The position numbers and the translations under genes were made by a program. A model generated the notes under the pieces. The model searched no databases, was not told the DNA's origin, and saw nothing but the letters and a program-made list of their open reading frames with translations. This document shows positions 9,081 to 17,819 of a stretch of 64,000 nucleotides of DNA, piece after piece. Source of the stretch: Streptosporangium lutulentum. GTDB lineage: Bacteria > Actinomycetota > Actinomycetes > Streptosporangiales > Streptosporangiaceae. The stretch covers positions 3,906,001 through 3,970,000 of the forward strand of contig NZ_JAUSQU010000001.1 in NCBI RefSeq assembly GCF_030811455.1, in the 5' to 3' direction. Numbering within the stretch: position 1 is the first letter of the stretch; every line of letters starts with the position of its first letter.

Positions 9081-9112
9081 GGTTCCCACCGGTCGCGGGA
9101 CCGGCGGGAACC
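9081..9112 (+). terminator. Intra-operon hairpin between dehydrogenase and HPr
   Basis: GGTTCCC (9081-9087) pairs with GGGAACC (9106-9112), and an inner CCGGTC/GACCGG pair (9089-9094, 9099-9104) extends the stem. There is no T-tract. It sits in the only sizeable gap (124 bp) of the operon and may partly terminate or process the mRNA, separating sugar-specific from general PTS genes. Confidence 0.45.
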
Positions 9113-9168
9113 CCGCGACTCCAAACACATCGTCATTCTCGCCAGAACTCGCAGAAGGAGAACCGGAG

Positions 9169-9453
9169 ATGCCGGAGAGGACAGTGGTCATCGCCTCAAG
9201 CTCGGGCCTCCACGCCCGGCCCGCGAAGATCTTCGTTCAGGCCGCGGCCAAGCAGGGGGTCCCGGTCCGCATCCGCGTCGGGGACGGCAAGTCCGTGCCG
9301 GCCAACAGCATGCTCGCCGTACTGGCGCTGGGCGCCGTGCGGGGCACCGAGGTCACCCTCGACGCGGAGGGGCCGGGTGCCGACGAGGCGCTGGCCTCCC
9401 TCGCCGAGCTGCTCTCACGCGACCTCGACGCCGAGGAAGCCCTCGATGGCTGA
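9169..9453 (+). CDS. ptsH: PTS phosphocarrier protein HPr
   Basis: A 94-residue HPr. The phosphorylation site is His15 in SSGLHARPA. A serine sits in the PANSMLAVLAL helix, where HPr kinase would act in Firmicutes. AGAAGGAG lies 8 bases before the ATG. HPr carries phosphate from EI (9446) to EIIA (7552). A dedicated ptsH inside a sugar operon is less common than a chromosomal housekeeping copy and makes this PTS self-sufficient. Confidence 0.95.
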   Translation: MPERTVVIASSSGLHARPAKIFVQAAAKQGVPVRIRVGDGKSVPANSMLAVLALGAVRGTEVTLDAEGPGADEALASLAELLSRDLDAEEALDG

Positions 9454-11146
9454 GACGCTACGCGGCCTGGGCGTCAGTCCGGGCCGCGCCGCCGGGCGGG
9501 TCTACCGGATGGCCGGGCCGCCGCCGCTGCCGGCTCCCGCGCGGGCCGTCGAGGCGGACCGGGAGCTGAGCGAGGCGCTGCGCGCCCTGGAGGCGACGGC
9601 CGCCGAACTGGCGGCGCGGGCGGAGAGGGCCCCCGACTCCACCGCCGGGGAGATCCTGGAGGCGCAGTCCTTCATCGCCCGGGATCCCGGCCTGTACGAA
9701 TCCGTCGAGGCGAACGTCAGGGCGGGGATGGACGCCGCGCACGCGATCGACGCCGCCTGTGCCCACCATCGCCGGGCGCTGCTGGAGGCCGGCGGCTACT
9801 TCGCCGAGCGGGCCTCCGACCTCGACGACATCCGCAACCGGGCGGTCGCCGTGGTGCTGGGCCTTCCCATGCCGGGCATCCCCGACCCCGGGCACCCGTT
9901 CGTCCTGGTGGCCGAGGACCTCGCCCCCGCCGACACGGTGAACCTCGACCCCGCCCTCGTCCTGGCCCTTCTCACCGAGAAGGGCGGCCCGACCAGCCAC
10001 ACCGCGATCCTCGCCCGCGCCCGCGCCCTGCCCGCCGTGGTGGCCTGCCGGGGGGTGATCGGCCTCGACGACGGAACCTGGGTGTCGGTCGACGGCGCCC
10101 GGGGCGAGGTGGAGACCGGCATCGGCGAGGAGGCCGCGACGGAGATCCAGCGGCGGGCGGTCGCCGACCGCCGGCGTTCCGGCACGAGCCGCGGCCCGGG
10201 CCGGACCTCCGACGACCACCCGGTCAAGCTGCTGCTCAACATCGGCTCCGCGGCCGACCTCCGGGCGACCGGATCGCCGGCCGGCCGGGACGCTCCCGCG
10301 GATCCGGCGGGCGAGGGCCGCGGGGACGTGGCCTCGGAGGGGGTGGGGCTCTTCCGGACGGAGTTCCTCTTCCTGGACCGCAGGGAGCCGCCGGGCTACG
10401 AGGAGCAGGTCGCCGCCTACGAGGCGGTCCTGCGGGCCGCCCCCGGCGGGCACGTCGTGATCCGCACCCTCGACGCGGGAACCGACAAGCCGCTGCCCTT
10501 CCTCGGGCTGCCCGAGGAGCCCAATCCGGCCCTCGGCGTCCGGGGGCTGCGGGTGTCCCGGATCCGGCCCGAGGTGCTCGACACCCAGCTCGACGCCATC
10601 GCCGAGGCGGCCCGCGCGGCCGGCGCCGAACCGTGGGTCATGGCTCCCATGGTGACCACGGCGGGCGAGGCGGCGGACTTCGCCGGCCGGGCCCGCGCCC
10701 GGGGGATCAGGCACGTCGGGGCGATGGTGGAGGTCCCGGCCGCCGCCCTGCGCGCCGGGCGCCTGCTGAACGAACTCGACTTCCTGAGCATCGGCACCAA
10801 CGACCTCAGCCAGTACACCTTCGCCTCCGACCGCCAGCACGGCGAGCTCGCCGACCTGCTCGACCCCTGGCAGGCGGCGCTGCTCCAGCTGATCGCGGAC
10901 TGCGCCGCGGCCGGTCAGGCGGCGGGCAAACCCGTCGGCGTGTGCGGCGAGGCGGCGGCCGACCCTCTCCTGGCCACCGTCCTGGTCGGGCTCGGGGTGA
11001 GCAGTCTGTCGATGTCCGCGCCGAGCATCGCCCCGGTGCGCGACAGCCTCGCCGCCCACTCCCTGGCGCAGTGCCGCCAGAACGCCCGGCTGGCCCTGGG
11101 CGCCGACGACCCGGCGCAGGCGCGGAAGCTGGTCATGCCCGGCTGA
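9446..11146 (+). CDS. ptsI: Phosphoenolpyruvate-protein phosphotransferase (Enzyme I)
   Basis: A 566-residue EI. The N-terminal domain starts LRGLGVSPGRAAGRV. The phospho-histidine loop is GGPTSHTAILARARALPAVV. The PEP-binding TIM barrel has VGLFRTEFLFLDR, NPALGVRG, FLSIGTNDLSQYTFASDR and the catalytic cysteine in VGVCGEAAADP. ATG 9446 overlaps the HPr gene by 8 bp. A Gly/Arg/Ala-rich insertion follows QRRAVADRRRSG between the two domains. It starts the phosphorelay from PEP. Confidence 0.94.
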   Translation: MAETLRGLGVSPGRAAGRVYRMAGPPPLPAPARAVEADRELSEALRALEATAAELAARAERAPDSTAGEILEAQSFIARDPGLYESVEANVRAGMDAAHAIDAACAHHRRALLEAGGYFAERASDLDDIRNRAVAVVLGLPMPGIPDPGHPFVLVAEDLAPADTVNLDPALVLALLTEKGGPTSHTAILARARALPAVVACRGVIGLDDGTWVSVDGARGEVETGIGEEAATEIQRRAVADRRRSGTSRGPGRTSDDHPVKLLLNIGSAADLRATGSPAGRDAPADPAGEGRGDVASEGVGLFRTEFLFLDRREPPGYEEQVAAYEAVLRAAPGGHVVIRTLDAGTDKPLPFLGLPEEPNPALGVRGLRVSRIRPEVLDTQLDAIAEAARAAGAEPWVMAPMVTTAGEAADFAGRARARGIRHVGAMVEVPAAALRAGRLLNELDFLSIGTNDLSQYTFASDRQHGELADLLDPWQAALLQLIADCAAAGQAAGKPVGVCGEAAADPLLATVLVGLGVSSLSMSAPSIAPVRDSLAAHSLAQCRQNARLALGADDPAQARKLVMPG

Positions 11147-11366
11147 CGAACCCCCGCCGGCCACCCCGACGACCACCTCGCCGGCCGTCCCGCCGATCCG
11201 GGACCGCCGGCCGACGGGGGCGCCGCCCTGACGCGGGGCCGGCCGCGGGCACTCTCCGCGATGCGGCGAGCGTCCGCGACCACCTGTGTCCCCAAAACCC
11301 CACACGGGCAGGAGGAGGACAGTCTCCTCCCCGGGGACGGTGCCGCGCATCGGTGAAATCACCGGT

Positions 11367-11405
11367 CCGCGGTCCCGCCCCCTGTACGGCGGGGCGGGAC
11401 CGCGG
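11367..11405 (+). terminator. Strong hairpin terminator downstream of the pts operon
   Basis: A perfect 15-bp stem (11367-11381 with 11391-11405; arm CCGCGGTCCCGCCCC) closes a 9-nt loop. No U-tract follows, as is usual for actinomycete I-shaped terminators. It lies 220 bp after ptsI and 65 bp before the LuxR start. The rest of the 324-bp gap 11147-11470 is GC-rich with no recognisable gene. Confidence 0.65.
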
Positions 11406-11470
11406 GACCGCCGACGACAGGTCCGTTATCTACTCTTTTCACCCGCGACATGTCCGCGTATCACTAATGC

Positions 11471-14218
11471 ATGTCTACCGTCTCCCCCGTCACCCGCTCA
11501 CCGGCGCTGCACGGCCGTGACGCGGAACAGGACACGCTGCTGCGACTGCTCGACGGCGCCCGCACCGGATACGGCGGCGCGACGCTCCTCACCGGGGCTC
11601 CGGGAACGGGCAAGACCGCGATGCTCGACTTCGCGGTGGAGCACGCGGGCGACTTCGTCGTCCTCAGGGCGCGCGGCACCGAGTCGGAGTCGCGCCTGCC
11701 GTGCGCCGGGCTGCACGGACTGCTCCGGCCGGTCATGGACCGGCTGCCCGCGCTGCCCCCGGCGCAGGCCGCGGTGCTCGCGGAGGCGCTGGAGCTGGGG
11801 GCGGCCGGGAGCGGACTGGCGTTGCCCGCCGCGGTTCTCAACCTCTTAGGGGTCGTCGGCCGGCCGGTGCTGGCCTGCGTCGACGACGTCCACCACCTCG
11901 ACGAGCCCAGCCGCGAGGCGCTCTTCTTCGCGGCCCGGCGGCTGGCCGGGGAGCCGATCACGCTGTTGTTCGCCGCGGACGACACCGCCGTCGTTCCCGA
12001 CGACATCCCGGCGCTCCCGCTGGGAGGGCTCACCGACGAGGCGTGCCGCCGGTTGATCGACGACCTGGCGCCGCCGGAGCTCACCGAGGACCTGCGGACG
12101 CCGCTGATGGAGCTCGCCTGCGGCAACCCCCTCGCCGTCGGCGAGCTGATCGGCTCGTTGCGTCCGGAGCAGCTGACCGGCGCCGCCGCCCCGCCGGAGA
12201 CGCTGCCGCAGGGCGGGCGGCTGTGGCGCGCGTACGCCCAGCGGCTGGCCCGGCTGCCCGGCGACACCGCGCGCCTGCTCCTGCTGCTCGCCGCCGACCC
12301 GGACCTGGACATGCTCACCCTGGTCAGGGCCACCGAACCGGAGTGCGCGCTGACCGTGCTCGAACCGGCCGAGCGGGCGGGCGTGATCGTTCGCGTCGCC
12401 GGTGACCGCTACGACTTCCGCGAGCGGGCGATGAGACCGGTGGTCTACACCGGAGCGTCCCTCGCCCGGCGGCGCGCGGCGCACCGCCTGCTCGCCGGTG
12501 TCCTCGAACACGATCACCAGCGGCTCCGGCGGGCCTGGCACCGGGCCGCGGCGCTGGACGGCTCCGGTGAGCGGCTGGCCGACGAGCTGGCCGCCGCCGC
12601 CGCCGCGGCCGCCGGTTCCCACGGCGGTCACCCCGCCCCCTTCCTGGCCTTCGAACGGGCGGCCGAGCTCACCGCCCACGGTGACGTCAGGGCCGCGCGC
12701 CTGGCCGCCGCCGCCAACCGCGCCTGGCAGGCCGGTCTGCCGCAGCGCGCCAGGTCGCTGCTCGCCCGCCTGCACTCCCTGACGGTCTCCGAGGAGGTAC
12801 GGGGCCAGGCCGAACTGATCCACGGCAGCCTGGAGTTGCGCAGCGGCAAGACCGGCAGCGCCAGGGACGAGCTGCTGGCCGCGGCCGAGTGGCTGCTCGG
12901 CCACGATCGCGGGCAGGCCGTCCGCGCGCTCATCCGGGCGAGCGAGGCCAGCTACCTGGCCGGGGACAACCACCGGTTCCTGGCCACGGCCCAGCGGGCC
13001 GCCGCGCTGCGCCGCCCGGACGACCCCGCGGCCACCCAGCTGATGTTCGAGTATCTGGCCGGTACGGCGGCGACCTTCCGCGGCCGTCACCGGGAGGCGG
13101 CCGATCCGCTGCGCCGGGTCGTGGAGCTCGCCGACTCGGTGCACAGCCCGTCGGTGCTGGCATGGGCGGGCGCGGCCAGCCTGCTGCTCGGCGACGACGC
13201 CCAGGCGCTGAGGCTGTCCACCCGGGCCGTGGAGACCGCACGCGTGCAGGGCGCCGTCTCCATGTTGCCGCAGGTGCTGGACTTCGTCATCCAGGCCGAG
13301 GTCTGGATGGGCCGCTACGGCTCGGTCACCGCCAACGCGATCGAGGGGCTCCGGCTGGCCCAGGAGTCGGGCCAGCTCAACAGCGCCGCTCAGCACCTCG
13401 CCTGGCTCGCGATGACCGCGGCCGTGGAAGGCGACGAGGAGACGTGCAGGATCAGGGCCGGAAGCGCCATCGAGCTCGCGGGCGCACACGACCTGGGCAT
13501 CGCGGGAGCGCTGAGCAACTGGGCGCTGGCCCATCTCGACCTCGCCGCCGGACGCCACGCCGACGCGGCGAAGCGGCTGCGGGCGACGGCCAGGATCAAC
13601 GGGACCAACGGCCATCTCGTGGTGCGGGTCATAGCGACCCCCCATTTTGTGGAGGCCGCCGTGCGGACGGGCGGCCGCAAGCAGGCCGAGGCCGCGCTGC
13701 GGGTGCTCGACCGCTGGGTGGGAAGCACCCGCAGCCCCGACCGGCTGGCGCTGGCGGCGCGCTGCCACGCGCTCCTGGCCGCTCCGGACGATGCCGAGGA
13801 CCTCTTCAGGAGCGCACTCGACCTGCACCACCAGGGGTTCTCCGAGTTCGAGACGGCCCGCACCCAGCTGTTGTTCGGCAGCGCGCTCCGCAGGAACAGG
13901 CGGCCTGGCGCGGCCAGGGAGCACCTGCACAGCGCGCTGGAGACGTTCGAGCGGTTCGGCGCGCGGCTCTGGGTCGAGCAGACGCGCACCGAGCTCCGGG
14001 GAGCGGGCGAGGCCGTCCGGTCCCCCCGGCCCAGGGCCGCCGAGAAGCTGACCGCGCAGCAGTTCCAGATCGCCCGGATCGTCGCCGAGGGCGCCACCAA
14101 CCGCGAGGTGGCGGCCCGGCTCTTCCTGAGCCCCCGCACCGTCGAGCACCACCTCAGGAACATCTTCACCAAGCTCGACATCCGCTCCCGGGTGGAGCTG
14201 GTCCGGCTGCTCTCCTGA
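11471..14218 (+). CDS. Large ATP-binding LuxR-family (LAL) transcriptional regulator
   Basis: A 915-residue regulator. The N-terminal AAA/STAND ATPase domain has Walker A GAPGTGKTAML and Walker B VLACVDDVHHLD. A long alpha-helical TPR-like middle contains repeated alanine-rich helices. The C-terminal LuxR HTH includes LTAQQFQIARIVAEGATNREVAARLFLSPRT, shown here from its start, and ends in VELVRLLS. MalT-type LAL proteins bind an inducer in the middle domain. No SD sequence is visible before ATG 11471, so the mRNA may be leaderless. The target could be the pts operon or the cutinase gene; this is only proximity. Confidence 0.9.
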   Translation: MSTVSPVTRSPALHGRDAEQDTLLRLLDGARTGYGGATLLTGAPGTGKTAMLDFAVEHAGDFVVLRARGTESESRLPCAGLHGLLRPVMDRLPALPPAQAAVLAEALELGAAGSGLALPAAVLNLLGVVGRPVLACVDDVHHLDEPSREALFFAARRLAGEPITLLFAADDTAVVPDDIPALPLGGLTDEACRRLIDDLAPPELTEDLRTPLMELACGNPLAVGELIGSLRPEQLTGAAAPPETLPQGGRLWRAYAQRLARLPGDTARLLLLLAADPDLDMLTLVRATEPECALTVLEPAERAGVIVRVAGDRYDFRERAMRPVVYTGASLARRRAAHRLLAGVLEHDHQRLRRAWHRAAALDGSGERLADELAAAAAAAAGSHGGHPAPFLAFERAAELTAHGDVRAARLAAAANRAWQAGLPQRARSLLARLHSLTVSEEVRGQAELIHGSLELRSGKTGSARDELLAAAEWLLGHDRGQAVRALIRASEASYLAGDNHRFLATAQRAAALRRPDDPAATQLMFEYLAGTAATFRGRHREAADPLRRVVELADSVHSPSVLAWAGAASLLLGDDAQALRLSTRAVETARVQGAVSMLPQVLDFVIQAEVWMGRYGSVTANAIEGLRLAQESGQLNSAAQHLAWLAMTAAVEGDEETCRIRAGSAIELAGAHDLGIAGALSNWALAHLDLAAGRHADAAKRLRATARINGTNGHLVVRVIATPHFVEAAVRTGGRKQAEAALRVLDRWVGSTRSPDRLALAARCHALLAAPDDAEDLFRSALDLHHQGFSEFETARTQLLFGSALRRNRRPGAAREHLHSALETFERFGARLWVEQTRTELRGAGEAVRSPRPRAAEKLTAQQFQIARIVAEGATNREVAARLFLSPRTVEHHLRNIFTKLDIRSRVELVRLLS

Positions 14219-14472
14219 GCTCCTCCCCGGCCCGAAGACCGGAGCACCGGCCCGCTTTCCGGTGGACCGCGTCTCCCCCGCAGGCGTGACCACCGATCCA
14301 GATGACGAGGAAACGGGTGATTTCACCGATGCGTGACTGACCAAGTGATCCAACAATTGCGACTGCCGACAGTCAGAGAAAACGCCGGCCACACCGCGTG
14401 CCCCCCGCACCGGCCGGCGGCACGGACGACCGTCGATGTGGTTCCTCTCCTCCGAACAGGGAGTAAAACGAC

Positions 14473-15447
14473 GTGCAGTCAGAGAACATCACCCCCCGCA
14501 GCCCGTACCGCTCGATGTCCGGCCACACCGGGATCGTCTCCCGGCCGCCTCGCCGCGGTAGGACCGTCGCCAAGCTGACCCTCATGTTGGCCCTGATCGG
14601 TGGCAGCGGCATCGTCGCCCCCGCGGCCCAGGCCGCTGTCAGCCCCGCTCCCGCCCCGCTGGCCGCCAACCCCTACGAGCGCGGCCCGGCTCCCACGAAC
14701 TCCAGCATCGAGGCCACCCGGGGCGCGTTCGCGACCTCCAGCACCACCGTCTCCTCGCTCCTCGTGAGCGGCTTCGGCGGAGGGACGATCTACTACCCGA
14801 CCAGCACGGCCCAGGGAACGTTCGGGGGCATCGCCATCTCCCCCGGATACACCGCCAGCAGGTCCAGCATGGCCTGGCTCGCCGAGCGGGTCGCCTCCCA
14901 CGGCTTCGTCGTCATCAACATCGACACCAACTCGACCCTCGACCAACCGGCCAGCCGGGGCCGTCAGCTCCTGGCGGCGCTGGACTACCTGGTCGAGGAC
15001 AGCTCGGTCCGCACCCGGGTCGACGGCGCCCGGCTCGGCGTCATGGGCCACTCGATGGGAGGCGGCGGCACGCTGTCGGCGGCGAGCAGCCGGCCGTCAC
15101 TGCAGGCGGCCATCCCGCTCACCGGGTGGCACACCACGAAGAGCTGGTCGAGCCTGCGGGTCCCGACGCTGGTCGTCGGCGCCGAGAACGACTCGGTCGC
15201 CCCGGTGTCCTCGCACTCCAAGCCGTTCTACAACAGCATCCCGGCGTCGTCGGAGAAGGCCTACCTGGAGCTCAACGGCGCCAGCCACTTCGCGCCCAAC
15301 TCCTCCAACACCACGATCGCCAAGTACAGCGTCTCGTGGCTGAAGCGCTTCATCGACGACGACACCCGCTACGAGCAGTTCCTGTGCCCCTCGCCCCCCA
15401 ACAGCACCACCATCTCGGACTACCAGGACACCTGCCCCCATTCGTAG
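14473..15447 (+). CDS. Secreted cutinase / polyester hydrolase (PETase-like)
   Basis: A 324-residue exported alpha/beta hydrolase very like Thermobifida cutinases. An N-terminal region with twin basic patches and a hydrophobic segment (KLTLMLALIGGSG) ends at AQAA, a signal-peptidase site. The mature part begins near NPYERGPAPT. Catalytic triad by position: Ser194 in MGHSMGGGG, Asp240 in AENDSVAP, His272 in GASHFAP. The oxyanion/aromatic substrate cleft residues are in SPGYTAS and LTGWHTTK. Two C-terminal cysteines (FLCPSP and DTCPHS) can form the family disulfide. GTG 14473 is used here; ATG 14515 (MSGHTG) is an alternative start. Confidence 0.93.
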   Translation: MQSENITPRSPYRSMSGHTGIVSRPPRRGRTVAKLTLMLALIGGSGIVAPAAQAAVSPAPAPLAANPYERGPAPTNSSIEATRGAFATSSTTVSSLLVSGFGGGTIYYPTSTAQGTFGGIAISPGYTASRSSMAWLAERVASHGFVVINIDTNSTLDQPASRGRQLLAALDYLVEDSSVRTRVDGARLGVMGHSMGGGGTLSAASSRPSLQAAIPLTGWHTTKSWSSLRVPTLVVGAENDSVAPVSSHSKPFYNSIPASSEKAYLELNGASHFAPNSSNTTIAKYSVSWLKRFIDDDTRYEQFLCPSPPNSTTISDYQDTCPHS

Positions 15448-15503
15448 GACCCGCGGTCGTCGCCTCGCCACGGCGGGAGGCGACGGCCCGCAGGACCTGC
15501 CCC

Positions 15504-15536
15504 CGAACGGCGGCCGCGGCGCGCGGCCGCCGTTCG
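15504..15536 (+). terminator. Terminator hairpin after the cutinase gene
   Basis: A perfect 15-bp GC-rich stem (15504-15518 CGAACGGCGGCCGCG with 15522-15536) closes a GCG loop, 57 bp after the cutinase stop. There is no T-tract. Confidence 0.65.
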
Positions 15537-15674
15537 GCGTGCCGGGCGCCGGCCCCGCGGTCGCGAGCGGCGGCGGGGCGACCTCCGTGACGCGGATCGG
15601 CGAGGTGTCGCCGCCCCCTCGGCGCACCGTCCGCGGGCCGTCAGGGCAGCGCCGGACGATGGATTTCTTCCAAA

Positions 15675-15703
15675 TTGACCGATCACGGTGACTTGGGTAA
15701 TGA
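15675..15703 (+). promoter_or_regulatory. Candidate sigma-70-type promoter for the DUF3152 gene
   Basis: TTGACC at 15675-15680, a 17-bp spacer, then TAATGA at 15698-15703, in a locally AT-rich stretch. It lies 24 bp before the start codon at 15727. The -35 is close to consensus; the -10 lacks the final T. Confidence 0.4.
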
Positions 15704-15726
15704 CAGGGTAATAGGGTTTACGGCCT

Positions 15727-16533
15727 ATGTCCTGGAACGTAAAACGTTGTGACCGTAAGCCCTTTTTGGCGCTGCTCGCCTTCAGCATTTCGGCCACGCT
15801 CGTGGTCAGCGGCAGCAGCTTGTTAAGCGGTCACTTCGAACCGGTTCCCGGCGATCCCGCACCACCGCCCGCCGCCCTCCTGCCCGACGTCGAGGTGACC
15901 CCCGTGCCCCCGCCGGAGCCGACCGGTCCCGCGGACCCCACGGCCTCGCAGAAGCCCAAGGAGCCGATGCTCCTCGCCAACGGGCGGCAGCAACCGTTGA
16001 AGGTGAAGGTGCCGAGGTCGGCGAGCGGCCGCTACACCGTCGTCCCCGGCGGGGCAGCGCCGCCCAAGGACGCCAAGGGCCGGCGAATCCGCTACATGGT
16101 GGAGGTCGAACGCGGCCTGCCGTTCGACGCGAACGAGTTCGCCGACGAGGTGCACCGGATCCTCAACGACCCGCGGAGCTGGGGGTTCCGGTTCCAGCGG
16201 GTGTCGCACGGTCCGGCGGAGCTGCGGGTGTCGCTGTCCAGCCCCGCGATGACGGACCGGCAGTGCCTGCCGTTGCAGGTCCTCGGCCGGTTGTCCTGCT
16301 GGAACGGCAAGCGCGCGGTCATCAACGCGGTGCGCTGGAACTCGGGGGCGACGGGCTACGGACGCGACGTGGCCACCTACCGCGAGTACGTCGTCAATCA
16401 CGAGGTCGGCCACGGTCTGGGCCACGGCCACGTGAGCTGTCCGGGGCACGGCAGGCGGGCCCCGGTGATGGTCCAGCAGACCAAATCCCTGTACGGCTGC
16501 CGCCCCAACGCCTGGCCGTCGCCCAAGAAGTGA
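15727..16533 (+). CDS. Secreted or membrane-anchored DUF3152 protein with HExxH-like motif
   Basis: A 268-residue protein. Residues 10-35 form a hydrophobic export/anchor segment ([15 protein letters not shown]). A proline-rich linker follows, then the DUF3152 domain starting near [15 protein letters not shown]. It contains [18 protein letters not shown], a zinc-metallopeptidase-like HEVGH with further histidines, and several cysteines ([26 protein letters not shown]). DUF3152 has no assigned biochemical function that I know; peptidase activity is inferred from the motif. It is followed at 288 bp by the sigma factor gene. Confidence 0.8.
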   Translation: MSWNVKRCDRKPFLALLAFSISATLVVSGSSLLSGHFEPVPGDPAPPPAALLPDVEVTPVPPPEPTGPADPTASQKPKEPMLLANGRQQPLKVKVPRSASGRYTVVPGGAAPPKDAKGRRIRYMVEVERGLPFDANEFADEVHRILNDPRSWGFRFQRVSHGPAELRVSLSSPAMTDRQCLPLQVLGRLSCWNGKRAVINAVRWNSGATGYGRDVATYREYVVNHEVGHGLGHGHVSCPGHGRRAPVMVQQTKSLYGCRPNAWPSPKK

Positions 16534-16820
16534 GGGAGACCGGCCCCGGAGCCGAGGCGACCCCCGGATCGAACGCGGCGACGCTTTTTCTCGAATCCCA
16601 GAAGTGCCAGGTAGGATGGCGCAGGCTGTTCGGCGCCCGGTACGGGGGATGTCGCAGACCGCTTCAGGGCGCCCGGGGGAGGGCGGCCCGGCTGCTCGCC
16701 CGCCTCTGTCAGGGCGGCGTGGCCGGACCGCTTGTGGCCGCAGCATGGCGGCGCGGGACGTACCGTGTGATCGGCACAGGTCTACCCCGCTTCAAGCCCC
16801 GGGAAGGTGTGAGCGCTGCG

Positions 16821-17819
16821 ATGACCACGACCACCGAGAACGACGATGTGATCCTCGCCGTCGGCGACGACGACGACGCCCCCGAAAAGCTGGCGGCCGC
16901 CATCGGGGCGACCTCCGATCCGGTCAAGGACTATCTCAAGCAGATCGGCAAGGTTCCGCTGCTCACCGCCCATCAGGAGGTCGAGCTCGCCAAGCGCATC
17001 GAGGCCGGTCTGTTCGCCACCGAGCAGCTCGGCGAGGACGGTGAGACGCTTCCGGTCGACGTCCGCGCCGAGCTGGAGTGGATCGCCGAGGACGGCCGCC
17101 GGGCCAAGAACCACCTGCTGGAGGCCAACCTCCGCCTCGTGGTCTCGCTGGCCAAGCGCTACACCGGCCGCGGCATGCTCTTCCTGGACCTGATCCAGGA
17201 GGGCAACCTGGGCCTGATCCGCGCGGTCGAGAAGTTCGACTACACCAAGGGTTTCAAGTTCTCCACCTACGCCACCTGGTGGATCAAGCAGGCGATCACC
17301 CGCGCCATGGCCGACCAGGCGCGGACCATCCGCATCCCGGTCCACATGGTCGAGGTGATCAACAAGCTGGCCCGGGTCCAGCGGCAGATGCTGGCCGATC
17401 TCGGCCGCGACCCCACCCCGGACGAGCTGGCGACCGAGCTGGAGATGACCCCGCAGCGGGTCGCCGAGATCCAGAAGTACGGGCGCGAGCCGATCTCCCT
17501 GCACTCCCCGCTCGGCACCGAGGGCGACAGCGAGTTCGGCGACCTCATCGAGGACTCCGAGGCCGTCACCCCCGACGACGCGGTGACCTTCATGCTCCTG
17601 CAGGAGCAGCTCCACTCCGTCCTGGACGCGCTGTCGGAGCGCGAGGCCGGGGTGATGGCGCTGCGCTTCGGCCTGGCCGACGGCGAGCCCAAGACCCTCG
17701 ACGAGATCGGCAAGGTCTACGGGGTGACGCGCGAGCGCATCCGGCAGATCGAGACCAAGACCATGGGCAAGCTGCGTCACCCGTCGCGATCGAGGGCGCT
17801 GCGCGACTACCTGACCTAG
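16821..17819 (+). CDS. RNA polymerase sigma-70 factor, group 2 (HrdD/SigB-like)
   Basis: A 332-residue sigma factor. Region 1.2 is [20 protein letters not shown]. Region 2 includes [39 protein letters not shown] and [17 protein letters not shown]. Region 3 begins [11 protein letters not shown]. Region 4 ends with [20 protein letters not shown]. The length matches HrdD/SigB rather than the longer principal HrdB. ATG 16821 (MTTTTEND) is chosen; GTG 16809 is possible but crowds the GGAAGG. The TAG stop is the insertion site of the second IS630 element, which regenerates it. Confidence 0.92.
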   Translation: MTTTTENDDVILAVGDDDDAPEKLAAAIGATSDPVKDYLKQIGKVPLLTAHQEVELAKRIEAGLFATEQLGEDGETLPVDVRAELEWIAEDGRRAKNHLLEANLRLVVSLAKRYTGRGMLFLDLIQEGNLGLIRAVEKFDYTKGFKFSTYATWWIKQAITRAMADQARTIRIPVHMVEVINKLARVQRQMLADLGRDPTPDELATELEMTPQRVAEIQKYGREPISLHSPLGTEGDSEFGDLIEDSEAVTPDDAVTFMLLQEQLHSVLDALSEREAGVMALRFGLADGEPKTLDEIGKVYGVTRERIRQIETKTMGKLRHPSRSRALRDYLT

